Origin: Rhodocyclaceae bacterium
GTDB taxonomy: Bacteria > Pseudomonadota > Gammaproteobacteria > Burkholderiales > Rhodocyclaceae
Assembly (NCBI GenBank): GCA_020445785.1
Contig: JAGRFZ010000013.1
Location: 1 to 34,825, forward strand
Reading direction: 5' to 3'
Length of the DNA: 34,825 bases
Shown here: piece by piece, positions 21,824 through 30,742 of the stretch
Layout: every line of letters starts with the position of its first letter
Position numbering within the stretch: the first letter of the stretch is position 1
Notes under the pieces: model-generated
Databases searched by the model: none
What the model saw: only the letters and a program-made list of their open reading frames with translations
Told to the model about the DNA's origin: nothing
Made by a program: the position numbers and the translations under genes

Positions 21824-23326
21824 TCACGACGGCTGGCCGGGCAGCGGCCGCCGGTATTGGATGGCCTCGGCGACGTGGCCCGCACCGACCGCCTCGGCAT
21901 CGGCGAGGTCGGCGATACTGCGCGCCACCCTCAGCACCCGGTGGTAGGCCCGTGCCGACAGGCCGAGCCGCGCCACGGCCGTGCGCAACAGGCTGCGGCC
22001 GGCCTCGTCGGGCGCGCAGCGCGCGTCCACCTCGGCGGCCGAGAGCCGGGCATTGGCGAGGCCCTGACGGCGCTGCTGGCTTGCCCAGGCGCGGTCGACA
22101 CGCGCGCCGACATCGGCACTCGGTTCACCCACCGCCGAAGCCAGCAACTCGTCGTCGGCCAGCGCCGGCACCTCGACCACGAGATCGATGCGGTCGAGCA
22201 ACGGTCCCGACAGCCTGCCTCGGTAGCGGGCGATCTGATCCGGCGTACAGCGACAGGCACGGCGGACATCACCCAGGTGCCCGCAGGGGCAGGGGTTCAT
22301 CGCGGCGACGAACTGGAAGCGCGCAGGAAAAGTCGCTCGGCGGGCGGCCCGCGACACGGTCACCTCCCCGGTCTCGAGGGGCTCGCGCAAGGATTCGAGC
22401 ACACGCCGATCGAACTCCGGCAATTCGTCGAGAAACAACACCCCTTCGTGGGCCAGCGAGATCTCGCCGGGCCGCGGATGGGCGCCGCCGCCCACCAGGG
22501 CCGCCGCGGACGCCGAGTGGTGGGGATGACGAAAGGGCCGCTGGCGCCAGCGGCGCGGATCGAAACCGCCCTCGATCGACTGGATCGCCGCGCTTTCGAG
22601 GGCCGCATCGCGATCCATCGCCGGCAGCAGCCCCGGCAGTCGCGCCGCCAGCATCGACTTGCCACTGCCGGGCGGCCCCACCAACAGCAGGGAATGCTGG
22701 CCGGCCGCGGCGATCTCGAGCGCACGCCGGGCCTGGGCCTGACCCTTGACGTCGGCCAGATCCGGATAATCCGGTGCGGGCGCGCCGACATCCGCCGCGG
22801 GCGGCGCCAGCGGCCCGCGGCCATTGAGATGCGCGCACACCGCCAGGAGATCGTCGGCCGCCAGCAGGCGGACGTGCTCGACCCGGGCCGCCTCGGCGGC
22901 GCTGGCGCGGGGCAACACCAGGGTGCGCCCGCTGTCGGCCGCATTCCAGGCCAGCGCCAAGGCGCCCCGCACCGGCCGCAGTGCACCCGACAGGGAGAGC
23001 TCGCCGGCGAATTCGTACTGCGCCAGGGTGGCGCCGTCGAGTTGACCGGATGCGGCGAGGATGCCGAGCGCGATCGGCAGGTCGAAGCAACCACCTTCCT
23101 TCGGCAGGTCCGCCGGGGCCAGGTTGACGGTGATGCGGCGCTGGGGAAAGTCGAAGCCGCAGGTCTGCAGGGCGGCCCGCACCCGATCGCGGGCCTCCCG
23201 CACCTCGGTGTCGGGCAGACCGACCAGCGAGAAAGCGGGCAGGCCGTTGGCGAGGTGGGTCTCGACGACGACTTCGGGGGCCGACATGCCGTCGAGCGCC
23301 CGTGTGTGGATCAAGGCGAGCGGCAT
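21824..23326 (-). CDS. comM: ComM/YifB Mg-chelatase-like AAA+ ATPase
   Basis: A 500-residue AAA+ protein. ComM is a hexameric helicase that extends branch migration of incoming DNA during natural transformation. Domains in order: an N-terminal Lon-protease-like fold (SAPEVVVETHLANGLPAFSLVGLPDTEVREARDRVRAAL), the ATPase with Walker A LVGPPGSGKSMLAARLPG and Walker B EGVLFLDELPEF, and a C-terminal lid. A cysteine cluster CPCGHLGDVRRACRC after the Walker B is the usual zinc-binding insert. Length fits the family. The ATG at 23326 has GGAG six bases upstream; a GTG five codons earlier overlaps that Shine-Dalgarno. dprA, whose product loads the same single-stranded DNA, is in this window at 29618. 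Confidence 0.93.
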   Translation of the reverse strand: MPLALIHTRALDGMSAPEVVVETHLANGLPAFSLVGLPDTEVREARDRVRAALQTCGFDFPQRRITVNLAPADLPKEGGCFDLPIALGILAASGQLDGATLAQYEFAGELSLSGALRPVRGALALAWNAADSGRTLVLPRASAAEAARVEHVRLLAADDLLAVCAHLNGRGPLAPPAADVGAPAPDYPDLADVKGQAQARRALEIAAAGQHSLLLVGPPGSGKSMLAARLPGLLPAMDRDAALESAAIQSIEGGFDPRRWRQRPFRHPHHSASAAALVGGGAHPRPGEISLAHEGVLFLDELPEFDRRVLESLREPLETGEVTVSRAARRATFPARFQFVAAMNPCPCGHLGDVRRACRCTPDQIARYRGRLSGPLLDRIDLVVEVPALADDELLASAVGEPSADVGARVDRAWASQQRRQGLANARLSAAEVDARCAPDEAGRSLLRTAVARLGLSARAYHRVLRVARSIADLADAEAVGAGHVAEAIQYRRPLPGQPS

Positions 23327-23402
23327 GGCCGACTCCGTCACGGCGACCCGGCGAGTCTAGCGCATCGATCCCCATGTCATGGATTCGAAGCGATCGGACG
23401 CC

Positions 23403-23765
23403 CTATTTGCGTACCCAGCCACGGCGGCTCAGGCGCAGATGGCGCAGGTTGGCCGGTGCATGGGAGAACACCCCCGACCACAGCACGATCAGCCAGAACA
23501 TCGGCAAGCGCAGGCTCTCGTCCACCGCCATCAGCGCAACCAGCAGCAATTTCACCAGGACCGCGATGCCCGACAGCTCGAAGACATGGCGCGGGAACTG
23601 CCACAGATCGAGCGCGAAGAGGGTGGCGCCGCTGGCCAGCACCAACAGTGTCGCGGTCGCCGACGGCGTGCCGTTGAGCAGCGCGGCGCCGAGCAGGATG
23701 ACACAGGCGGTATGCACCGCACGCAGGACGATGCCGGTCCAACGGGTCAGGGGGGGTCGCTTCAT
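23403..23765 (-). CDS. Small integral membrane protein of unknown function
   Basis: A 120-residue protein with about four hydrophobic helices (GIVLRAVHTACVILLGAALL, TATLLVLASGATLFALDLW, VFELSGIAVLVKLLLVALMAV, LRLPMFWLIVLWSGVFSHA) and a basic C-terminus (RHLRLSRRGWVRK). I do not recognise a named family with confidence. The start used is the ATG at 23765; its Shine-Dalgarno is weak and an ATG twenty codons upstream is also open. It lies 81 bases after the sensor kinase stop on the same strand and may share its transcript. No enzymatic motif is visible. Confidence 0.62.
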   Translation of the reverse strand: MKRPPLTRWTGIVLRAVHTACVILLGAALLNGTPSATATLLVLASGATLFALDLWQFPRHVFELSGIAVLVKLLLVALMAVDESLRLPMFWLIVLWSGVFSHAPANLRHLRLSRRGWVRK

Positions 23766-23846
23766 CGCGTCATGCTCGGCCGGCCCGGCCAGCCCGGGCT
23801 TCGTCTGTCTGCCCGATGCTAGCAAATCGTCCGGCGCGATGGCGGC

Positions 23847-25937
23847 TCAGCGCATCCTCACGCCGCCTTCGGCGGCCCAGCGCGCGCGGAAATCGGGTGC
23901 GTTGGGCGCCTCGTCGAAGAGCGCCCGACGGCGCAGCCAGACGCGGAATTCCGCACCCTGGCCGAGTTCGCTGCTGACCGTGATGCGGCCGCCGTAACGT
24001 TCGACGATGGTATAGCTGATGGACAGGCCGAGGCCGGTGCCGCTGCCTTTCTTGGTGGTGAAGAACGGGTCGAAGATGCGATCGAGGTGCTCACGGGCAA
24101 TGCCCTGGCCACTGTCGCACACACGGATCGACGCGCCCAGGATCTCGTCGCCTTCACGCCAGTCCTCGCTGGCCAGCAGCAGGCGGCCGCCATCGGGCAT
24201 GGCCTGCACCGCATTGACGATCAGGTTGATCAGCACTTGTTGCAGTTCGCTGCGATTGATTTCGACCCGGACCCCTGCGTCGAAGCACTGCTCGAGTTCG
24301 ATCAGGCGCTTTTCCATGTTGTGTCGGGTCAGCACCACGCAGTCGGCCAGCAAGGCGTTGACTTCGACCTCCTCGACATAGCCGGCGAATTCACCCGGTC
24401 GTGCGAACTGCAGCAGTTTGGTGACGATCTGCCGGATGCGGTCGGCCTGCTCGTGGATCAGCCGGATCTCTCGCCGGACCGGCGCAGCGGCGCCGCCGAG
24501 GACATCGTCGAGCACGTCCAGGTTGCCCTGGATCACCGCCACCGGGTTGTTGATCTCGTGGGCGACTCCTGCCGTCAGCTCACCGATCGCAGCCAGTTTC
24601 TCGCTCATCACCAGTTGCTGCTGGGCGCGGCGCAGGATGGCGTTGGCTTCGGCCAGTTCGGCGGTGCGATCGGCGACCTTGTTGTCGAGTTCGTCGGCCC
24701 AGCGCTGCAGCTCCTCCCGCTTCTGCGCCAGGGTGTCCAGCAGCCGGTCGAACTCCCCGGCCAGGCGCCCGAGTTCGTCGCGACTGCCGAGGGTGCCGAC
24801 GCGGGCGCCGGCTTCACCCGCCGCGATGCGCTGGATCACCGCATTCATCCGCTCGACCGGCCTGAACACGGCGCGCGCGAAGCGCAGCGACAGTACCGCG
24901 CCGACCAGCGAGATCGCGACGAAGAGCGCGACCAGCACGCCCAGCGCCAGACTGCGGGCATCGCGGAACGGCGCTTCGAGGAAGCCGACGTAGAGCATGC
25001 CGATGCGGCGCCCGGCGCTGTCCTCGATCGGTTCGTAGCCGGAGACGTAGAAATCGTTTACGACGAACGCGGTGTCCTGCCAGATGCGGCCGCCCTCGAG
25101 CACGTGCTCGCGCACCGCGCGCGAGACGCGCGTACCGAGAGCCCGGGTGCCTTCGAACAGGCGCACGTTGGTGGCGATGCGGGTATCGCCGAGAAATATC
25201 GTCGCGGTGCCGGCCGAGCCCAGCGGCAAGGAACCTTCGCGATAGACGATCGTATTGATGCGGTCGACGATCGCCAGATTGCCGTTGAGCATGACGCCGC
25301 CTTCGAGCACGGCCACCAGCAGGCCATCGGCATCGAACACCGGTGCCGCCGAGTGGATCACCATGCCCCGGTCCTCGAACGTGCGTGGCTCCGGCACCGC
25401 CGCGGGCGTGTCCACCAACGGCAGGTGGGCCCGCCTTCGCAACGCCGGGTCGACGGCCGCGAGCGCGTCGGGCGAGAACAGTTCGATCGCGGTGCGGGGC
25501 GTGCCGGCCACCGCCGATCCGACCACTGCCCAGGCATCGCGTGGCTCCGCTGCCAGCCGGCGGCCGCCGGCGCTGGCCAACGGCAGGCCGTCGCGGTCGA
25601 GCAGGTGCAGGAAATCGAGCCCGCGTGCGACCAGCATCCCGTGCAACGCGTTCATCGTCGCAGGCGCGGTCGGCGCATCCAGCAATCGGCCCAGGGCGAC
25701 CGACGACGCCAGCGCCTGCAGGTCGAGCCCGACCCCTTGCTGGACGCGGTCGAAGTACTCGTGGGCAGTCACCAGATCGGAGCCGATCTTGAACGACAGC
25801 AGGCGCTGGTAGGCTTGGTCGCCCCAGGCCCACGCCAGGCCGAGCAACAGTGGCAGTCCGACCAGCAATGGGGCCAACACCAGCACCAGCAGCTTGGCGC
25901 GTACCGAACGGTCGATCCGCTGCAGCAGGGACGGCAT
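23847..25937 (-). CDS. Membrane sensor histidine kinase with periplasmic Cache-like domain
   Basis: A 696-residue sensor kinase. An N-terminal helix (LLVLVLAPLLVGLPLLLGLAWAW) is followed by a roughly 280-residue periplasmic region that looks like a Cache-type sensor (DRGMVIHSAAPVFDADGLLVAVLEGGVMLN, then YEPIEDSAGRRIGMLYVGFLEAPF). A second helix (ALGVLVALFVAISLVGAVLSL), a HAMP segment and a coiled coil (KREELQRWADELDNKVADRTAELAEA) lead to the HisKA domain, with the phosphorylated histidine at about 460 in GVAHEINNPVAVI. The ATPase domain has N (LINLIVNAVQAM), G1 (VCDSGQGI), F (FDPFFTTK) and G2 (GSGTGLGLSI) boxes. No response regulator is adjacent, so the partner is elsewhere. I chose the ATG at 25937; its Shine-Dalgarno (ACGAGG) is unusually close. 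Confidence 0.88.
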   Translation of the reverse strand: MPSLLQRIDRSVRAKLLVLVLAPLLVGLPLLLGLAWAWGDQAYQRLLSFKIGSDLVTAHEYFDRVQQGVGLDLQALASSVALGRLLDAPTAPATMNALHGMLVARGLDFLHLLDRDGLPLASAGGRRLAAEPRDAWAVVGSAVAGTPRTAIELFSPDALAAVDPALRRRAHLPLVDTPAAVPEPRTFEDRGMVIHSAAPVFDADGLLVAVLEGGVMLNGNLAIVDRINTIVYREGSLPLGSAGTATIFLGDTRIATNVRLFEGTRALGTRVSRAVREHVLEGGRIWQDTAFVVNDFYVSGYEPIEDSAGRRIGMLYVGFLEAPFRDARSLALGVLVALFVAISLVGAVLSLRFARAVFRPVERMNAVIQRIAAGEAGARVGTLGSRDELGRLAGEFDRLLDTLAQKREELQRWADELDNKVADRTAELAEANAILRRAQQQLVMSEKLAAIGELTAGVAHEINNPVAVIQGNLDVLDDVLGGAAAPVRREIRLIHEQADRIRQIVTKLLQFARPGEFAGYVEEVEVNALLADCVVLTRHNMEKRLIELEQCFDAGVRVEINRSELQQVLINLIVNAVQAMPDGGRLLLASEDWREGDEILGASIRVCDSGQGIAREHLDRIFDPFFTTKKGSGTGLGLSISYTIVERYGGRITVSSELGQGAEFRVWLRRRALFDEAPNAPDFRARWAAEGGVRMR

Positions 25938-26050
25938 CCTCGTAGCGACTCGGGGCGATGGCAATGCCCGGATTCTATCCCGCCCGATCGGCGAATCGGC
26001 GCGGCTGCGGCGCGATCGGTGGCCTCCCGTCCCTGGCTGCCGCCGCCCAC

Positions 26051-26075
26051 GAAAACGCCGCCCGAAGGCGGCGTC
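26051..26075 (-). terminator. Intrinsic terminator of htpX
   Basis: On the minus strand, ACGCCGCC (26067-26074) pairs perfectly with GGCGGCGT (26055-26062) around a TTCG tetraloop, followed by TTTT at 26051-26055. It lies 25 bases after the htpX stop. It separates the def-fmt-htpX unit from the sensor kinase gene. Confidence 0.82.
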
Positions 26076-26098
26076 ATCGTGCCGAGGGACGTCGGCGC

Positions 26099-26935
26099 TC
26101 AGGCCATCGCGCGCAAGCGGGCGATCCGTTCCTCGGTGGCGGGATGGGTCGAGAACAGCCCCTTCAGGCCGCCCCCCGAGAGCGGATTCATGATCATCAT
26201 CTGCGCCGTCTCCGGGTGGCGCTCGGCCGTGTTCATCGGAATCCCCCGGGCGTAGGCATCGATCTTGGCGAGGGCATCGGCCAGCGCGTTCGGATCGCCC
26301 GAGATCTCCGCTCCCCCTCGATCCGCACCGAATTCGCGGGTCCGAGAGATGGCCATCTGAATCAGCATGCCGGCCAGCGGCGCGAGGATCATCAGGATGA
26401 TGGAGACGATCGGATTGGGCCGATCCTCGTCGTTGCCGCCGAAGAACATGCCGAACTGGGCCAGCGACGAAATCGCACCCGCCACCGTCGCCGAGATCGT
26501 CGAGATCAGGATGTCGCGGTTCTTGACGTGGGCCAGTTCGTGCGCCATCACGCCGCGCAGCTCCCGTTCGGAAAGCATCTGCATGATACCGGTAGTCGCC
26601 GCCACCGCTGCGTGCTCCGGGTTGCGACCGGTGGCGAAGGCGTTGGGCTGGGCCTCGTCGATGACATACACCTTGGGCATCGGCAGACCGGCCCGCTGGG
26701 CCAGCTCGCGCACCATGTTGTAGAGGTAGGGCGACGAACTGGCATCGACTTCGCGGGCACGGTACATCTTCAGCACCATCTTGTCCGAGAACCAATAGGC
26801 CCAGACGTTCATCGCACCGGCGAACACCAGCGCGATCAGCATGCCCTGCTGTCCGCCGATCATGCCGCCGAGGGCGCCGAACAAGGCCACGATGCCTGCC
26901 ATCAGGATCGAGGTCTTAATCCAATTGCCGAACAT
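26099..26935 (-). CDS. htpX: Membrane zinc protease HtpX
   Basis: A 278-residue M48-family protease of the inner membrane that degrades damaged membrane proteins. Two N-terminal helices ([36 protein letters not shown]) precede the catalytic zone. HELAH at residues 132-136 gives the zinc histidines and catalytic glutamate, and [17 protein letters not shown] provides the third ligand. Two more hydrophobic segments follow the motif. [24 protein letters not shown] is the conserved stretch before it. The ATG at 26935 has AGGGA upstream. It lies 60 bases after fmt on the same strand and ends in a strong terminator, making a def-fmt-htpX unit. Confidence 0.93.
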   Translation of the reverse strand: MFGNWIKTSILMAGIVALFGALGGMIGGQQGMLIALVFAGAMNVWAYWFSDKMVLKMYRAREVDASSSPYLYNMVRELAQRAGLPMPKVYVIDEAQPNAFATGRNPEHAAVAATTGIMQMLSERELRGVMAHELAHVKNRDILISTISATVAGAISSLAQFGMFFGGNDEDRPNPIVSIILMILAPLAGMLIQMAISRTREFGADRGGAEISGDPNALADALAKIDAYARGIPMNTAERHPETAQMMIMNPLSGGGLKGLFSTHPATEERIARLRAMA

Positions 26936-26995
26936 GGTCGTTGTCCCTATGGGTGATTGATTCCGAAGCATAAGATCGGGGCGGCGCGGAAAAAT

Positions 26996-27946
26996 TCAAT
27001 CGCCCCCCGAGGCCAGGTGATCGCCCGCTGCGAGCGGGAAGCCGCGCAGGAACTCCGCAGCCGGCAGCCGCCGGGAACCGGCCTTCTGCAGCACCGTGAA
27101 GCGCATCGCGCGATCGCCGCAGGCCACCACGACACCATCGCCGTCGGCAGCCAGCACCTCGCCGGGCGAGCCCGCGCCGGGATCGACGGTGCCTTCCCAG
27201 AACTTGACGAGCGCGCCGCCATGCGCCGACTGCAGACCGGGGAAGGGATTGAAGGCGCGCAACCGCCGTTCGATCGCCGCGGCGGGCTGTCGCCAGTCCA
27301 CCCGGGCCTCGGCGCGCGAGACCTTGCTGGCGTAGGTGACCCCTTCGGCTGGCTGCGGCCGGGCCGCGAGGGCCCCCTTGGCGAGGGCCTGCAGCACGTC
27401 GACGACCAGCCGCCCGCCGAGCGCCGCCAGCCGATCGTGCAGCGTGCCGGTGGTGTCGGCGGGTGCGATCGGCTCGCGCGCGATCGCCAGCATCGCGCCG
27501 GTGTCGAGGCCTTCGTCCATCTGCATGATGGTGATGCCGGTCTCGACGTCGCCGGCTTCGATCGCGCGGTGGATCGGCGCCGCGCCACGCCAGCGTGGCA
27601 GCAGCGACGCGTGGATGTTGATGCATCCCAGGCGCGGCAGGGCCAGGACCTCCGGCGGCAGGATCAGGCCGTAGGCGGCGACCACCAGCAGGTCGGGCGC
27701 GCAGTCACGCAGCGCGGCGCGCTGCGCTTCGCTCCGCAGCCGTTCGGGCTGGTCCACCGGCAGGCCGTGGGCAAGCGCGCGCTGCTTGACCGCCGACGGG
27801 TTGCGCTTCATGCCTCGACCCGACGGCCGGTCCGGCTGGGTCAGCACCAGCGCCACCTCGAATCCGGCATCGATGATCGCGTCGAGTGCCGTCGCGGCGA
27901 ATTCGGGCGTTCCGGCAAAGGCCAGTCGCAGCGAACGATCTGCCAT
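26996..27946 (-). CDS. fmt: Methionyl-tRNA formyltransferase
   Basis: A 316-residue enzyme that formylates initiator Met-tRNA with 10-formyltetrahydrofolate. The N-terminal Rossmann-like domain starts [19 protein letters not shown]. Catalytic Asn110 and His112 lie in [16 protein letters not shown], and Asp148 in [11 protein letters not shown], matching the Escherichia coli triad with an offset of four. The folate-binding SLLPRWRG motif is intact. The C-terminal oligonucleotide-binding domain is complete (FNPFPG, then [20 protein letters not shown]). The ATG shares one base with the def stop (TGATG), so translation is coupled. Deformylase just upstream completes the formylation cycle. Confidence 0.96.
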   Translation of the reverse strand: MADRSLRLAFAGTPEFAATALDAIIDAGFEVALVLTQPDRPSGRGMKRNPSAVKQRALAHGLPVDQPERLRSEAQRAALRDCAPDLLVVAAYGLILPPEVLALPRLGCINIHASLLPRWRGAAPIHRAIEAGDVETGITIMQMDEGLDTGAMLAIAREPIAPADTTGTLHDRLAALGGRLVVDVLQALAKGALAARPQPAEGVTYASKVSRAEARVDWRQPAAAIERRLRAFNPFPGLQSAHGGALVKFWEGTVDPGAGSPGEVLAADGDGVVVACGDRAMRFTVLQKAGSRRLPAAEFLRGFPLAAGDHLASGGD

Positions 27947-28449
27947 CAGGCCGTGATCCGCGCCTTCTTGGCGAGCTTGGTCTTGATCCGGTTCTGTTTG
28001 AGCAGAGACAAGTACTCGACGAACACCTTGCCGTCGAGGTGATCGATCTCATGCTGGATGCACACGGCCAGCAGATCGTCGGCTTCGAGGCGCAACGGCT
28101 CGCCGTCCCGCCCCAAGGCCTCGACCGTGACGTGCTCGGCACGGCTGACCTTGTCGTAGACGCCCGGTACCGACAGGCAGCCTTCCTCGCACACTTGCTC
28201 GCCCGAACGGGCGACGATGCGCGGATTGACCAGCGCCAGGAGTTCGTTGCGCTCCTCGGAGACGTCGATGACGACGACCCGCTTGTGGACATCGACCTGG
28301 GTCGCGGCGAGTCCGATCCCCGGTGCTTCGTACATGGTCTCCGCCATGTCGTCGATCAACTGGCGAATCGTGTCATCGACCTCGGCGACCGGGGCAGCCA
28401 CCTTGTGAAGTCGTGGATCGGGGTATCGGAGGATCGGGAGTAGCGCCAT
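27946..28449 (-). CDS. def: Peptide deformylase
   Basis: A 167-residue metalloenzyme that removes the formyl group from new proteins. All three signature motifs are present: GIGLAATQ at residues 44-51, EGCLS at 89-93 and HEIDH at 133-137. Cys91, His133 and His137 are the metal ligands and Glu134 the catalytic base. Length and the basic tail ([17 protein letters not shown]) fit type I enzymes. The start is the ATG at 28449, giving [14 protein letters not shown]. It is the first gene of the def-fmt-htpX unit and is divergent from the LysM gene. Confidence 0.96.
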   Translation of the reverse strand: MALLPILRYPDPRLHKVAAPVAEVDDTIRQLIDDMAETMYEAPGIGLAATQVDVHKRVVVIDVSEERNELLALVNPRIVARSGEQVCEEGCLSVPGVYDKVSRAEHVTVEALGRDGEPLRLEADDLLAVCIQHEIDHLDGKVFVEYLSLLKQNRIKTKLAKKARITA

Positions 28450-28512
28450 TTTGCTTGATGCGATAACGGTATGAATGCAGAATCTCACGCGATTTGCGAG
28501 GATCGGGCTGCG

Positions 28513-28530
28513 CCATGGCAAATGCCATGG
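28513..28530. repeat. Perfect 18-base palindrome in the def/lysM divergent region
   Basis: CCATGGCA and TGCCATGG flank an AA centre. It lies 64 bases upstream of def and 79 bases upstream of the LysM gene, a position suited to an operator for either. On the plus strand a TTGACC (28540-28545) with a weak GATCAA at 17 bases follows it. Confidence 0.5.
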
Positions 28531-28570
28531 TGCTCAAGTTGACCCGTCTTTCTGCCGATCTGATCAAAAC

Positions 28571-28588
28571 GCGGAACGGGGGTTCCGC
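28571..28588 (+). promoter_or_regulatory. Hairpin in the LysM gene leader
   Basis: GCGGAAC (28571-28577) and GTTCCGC (28582-28588) are perfect arms around GGGG, followed by ATTT. It lies 20 bases before the LysM start and would be at or near the 5' end of the transcript if the TTGACC/GATCAA promoter is real. Confidence 0.45.
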
Positions 28589-28608
28589 ATTTGCCAAGAG
28601 CGAGCCAG

Positions 28609-29640
28609 ATGACCCGCATTATATTCGCCCTGCTGACCGGATTGAGCGCGCTGCTGGCCGCCGCCCCGGTTGCCGCCCAATCACCGATCGCCGCCAATGC
28701 CCCGGACAGCCATGTCGTGGTCCCGGGAGACACCCTGTGGGGCATCTCCGGAAGATTTCTGAAGGAACCCTGGCGCTGGCCGGAAGTCTGGCGCATGAAC
28801 CGCGAAGAGATCCGTAACCCCCACCTGATCTACCCCGGCCAGGTGGTCTATCTCGACCGCAGCGGCCCGTACCTGCGCCTCGGCAAGCCGATCGGCGATC
28901 CGCTCTATGAAAAGCGCTTTCCGCAAGCCTATTCCGAACCGCTCGACCGGCCCATCACGAGCATCAACCTCGACGCGATCCGCCCGTTCCTGACCCGGCC
29001 GCTGGTCGTGGACGAGGCGTCGTTGGCCGACTCCGCGACCGTCATCGCGGTCGACGACAATCAAGTGTTTGCCGGAAAGGGCGACACGATCTTCGCCAAG
29101 GACGTTCCGGCCGGCTCCCACGGCTGGCAGCTCTACCGGCCGGCTGCGCCGATCAAGGACCCGATCAGCGGCGAGGTACTGGCCTACGAGGCCTTCCACC
29201 TCGGCAGCGCCCAGGTCGTCGAAGACGGTGATCCGGCCACCCTGCGGGTGATCGAAGGATTGGAAGAGATCGGCAAGGGCGACCGCATGCTGCCGAGCCG
29301 AGGCGAAGAGTTCTTCAGCTATGTGCCGCATGCGCCGGAGGCCGAGATCACGGCCCGTATCGCCGGCATCTACGGCGGTGTCGACGTGGCCGGTCGCAAC
29401 GACGTCATCTCGATCAGCCACGGCGAGGCCGATGGCGCGGCGCCGGGTCAGGTACTCGCCCTCTACCGCAATCGCGGCGTCGCCGAATACAACGGAGACG
29501 GCGTCAAGGAAACCTTCGTGCTGCCCGAGAAGCGCTACGGCCTGATTTTCGTGTTCCGCACCTTCAAGCGGGTTTCCTATGCACTGATCCTCGACAGCAA
29601 CGGCCCGGCAACGGTAGGTGACTCGGTCCGCCAGCCCTGA
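28609..29640 (+). CDS. Secreted LysM peptidoglycan-binding protein
   Basis: A 343-residue exported protein. The signal peptide (IIFALLTGLSALLAAAPVAAQ) is followed by one LysM domain (about residues 38-86), HVVVPGDTLWGISGRFLKEPWRWPEVWRMN through NPHLIYPGQVVYL, expected to bind peptidoglycan. The remaining ~250 residues are conserved in betaproteobacterial homologues but have no named function. The ATG at 28609 has a modest GAGCGAG Shine-Dalgarno; an ATG six codons upstream is less likely because it would lengthen the signal peptide with polar residues. The end overlaps the dprA start by 23 bases. Linkage to dprA, smg and topB is typical for this group. Confidence 0.86.
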   Translation: MTRIIFALLTGLSALLAAAPVAAQSPIAANAPDSHVVVPGDTLWGISGRFLKEPWRWPEVWRMNREEIRNPHLIYPGQVVYLDRSGPYLRLGKPIGDPLYEKRFPQAYSEPLDRPITSINLDAIRPFLTRPLVVDEASLADSATVIAVDDNQVFAGKGDTIFAKDVPAGSHGWQLYRPAAPIKDPISGEVLAYEAFHLGSAQVVEDGDPATLRVIEGLEEIGKGDRMLPSRGEEFFSYVPHAPEAEITARIAGIYGGVDVAGRNDVISISHGEADGAAPGQVLALYRNRGVAEYNGDGVKETFVLPEKRYGLIFVFRTFKRVSYALILDSNGPATVGDSVRQP

Positions 29641-30727
29641 CACCACCGACGATCTCGCCGACTGGCTGCGCCTTGTCCTGACCCCCGGGCTCGGCGCAGC
29701 CGGCCAGCGCTCCCTGCTCGCCACTTTCGGCCTACCCGGCCACGTCTTTGCGGCGCCCCGTCGGCAACTCGCGGCAGTCGTCGGCGACGGGCTGGCCGAC
29801 CGGCTGCGCAGCGACGACCAGCGCGACGCGGTCGATGCCCATCTGCGCTGGGCGCGAGAGCCGGGCAACCGCGTACTCTCGTTGGCCGACGCCGACTACC
29901 CCCGCACCCTGCTCGACACGGCCGATCCACCGACCCTGCTGTATGCCAAGGGACGCACCGAATTGCTCGCCCGCCCGTCGCTGGCCGTGGTCGGCGCCCG
30001 CAGCGCGACGCCGCAGGGGGTGGCCAATGCCGAGGCCTTCGCCCGCGCGCTGGCCCGCTCGGGTCTGGCCGTAATCAGCGGTCTGGCTCTGGGGATCGAT
30101 GCCGCCGCCCATCGCGGCGCGCTCGACGAGCAGGGCGGCACGATCGCGGTGATCGGAACCGGCGCGGACCGCATCTATCCGGCCGGCAACCGGCAACTGG
30201 CGCACGGCATCGCCGACCGTGGGCTGATCCTCACGGAATTCCCGCTCGGCACCCCGGCCCGCCGCCACCACTTCCCGAAGCGCAACCGGCTGATCTCGGG
30301 CCTCGGGCGGGGCGTGCTGGTGGTCGAAGCCGCGGTCGGAAGCGGCTCCCTGATCACTGCGAGGCTCGCCGGCGAGCAGGGACGCGAGGTGTTCGCGATC
30401 CCCGGCTCGATCCACTCCCCCTTGTCGAAGGGCTGCCATCGACTGATCCGCGACGGCGCCAAGCTGGTCGAATCGGCGGCGGACATCCTCGAGGAACTGG
30501 GCCCGCTGTCGTGCGCGGTGCCGGCACCAGCGCCGTCGGCCCCTTCGTCGTCCGCGCCCGAAGAGGCTCGTGTGCTGTCGGCAATGGGCCACGATCCTGT
30601 GGACACCGACACGTTGCTGCAGCGCAGCGGGTTGACGACGGAAGTGCTGTCCGCCATGCTGCTGACGATGGAACTCGACGGACGGGTCGCCAGGCTTCCC
30701 GGCGGACGGTTCCAGCGCATCCTGTAG
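29618..30727 (+). CDS. dprA: DNA processing protein DprA
   Basis: A 369-residue cytoplasmic protein that binds incoming single-stranded DNA and loads RecA during natural transformation. The extended Rossmann fold shows LAVVGARSATPQGVANAEAFARAL, VISGLALGIDAAAHRGAL, VIGTGADRIYPAGN and FPKRNRLISGLGRGVLVVEAAVGSGSLITARLA. A C-terminal winged-helix-like region (DTDTLLQRSGLTTEVLSAMLLTMELDGRVARLPGGRFQR) follows a proline/alanine-rich linker. The start is the GTG at 29618, inside the LysM gene by 23 bases, with only a weak Shine-Dalgarno; translation is probably coupled. smg follows after 15 bases. Confidence 0.94.
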   Translation: MTRSASPDTTDDLADWLRLVLTPGLGAAGQRSLLATFGLPGHVFAAPRRQLAAVVGDGLADRLRSDDQRDAVDAHLRWAREPGNRVLSLADADYPRTLLDTADPPTLLYAKGRTELLARPSLAVVGARSATPQGVANAEAFARALARSGLAVISGLALGIDAAAHRGALDEQGGTIAVIGTGADRIYPAGNRQLAHGIADRGLILTEFPLGTPARRHHFPKRNRLISGLGRGVLVVEAAVGSGSLITARLAGEQGREVFAIPGSIHSPLSKGCHRLIRDGAKLVESAADILEELGPLSCAVPAPAPSAPSSSAPEEARVLSAMGHDPVDTDTLLQRSGLTTEVLSAMLLTMELDGRVARLPGGRFQRIL

Positions 30728-30742
30728 TCAACGGGCGCAGCC

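Noticed and set aside
23847-26795. A 982-codon minus-strand frame including the sensor kinase
   Set aside because: The extra upstream part is antisense-like shadow across htpX and the terminator. The kinase begins naturally at its first transmembrane helix.
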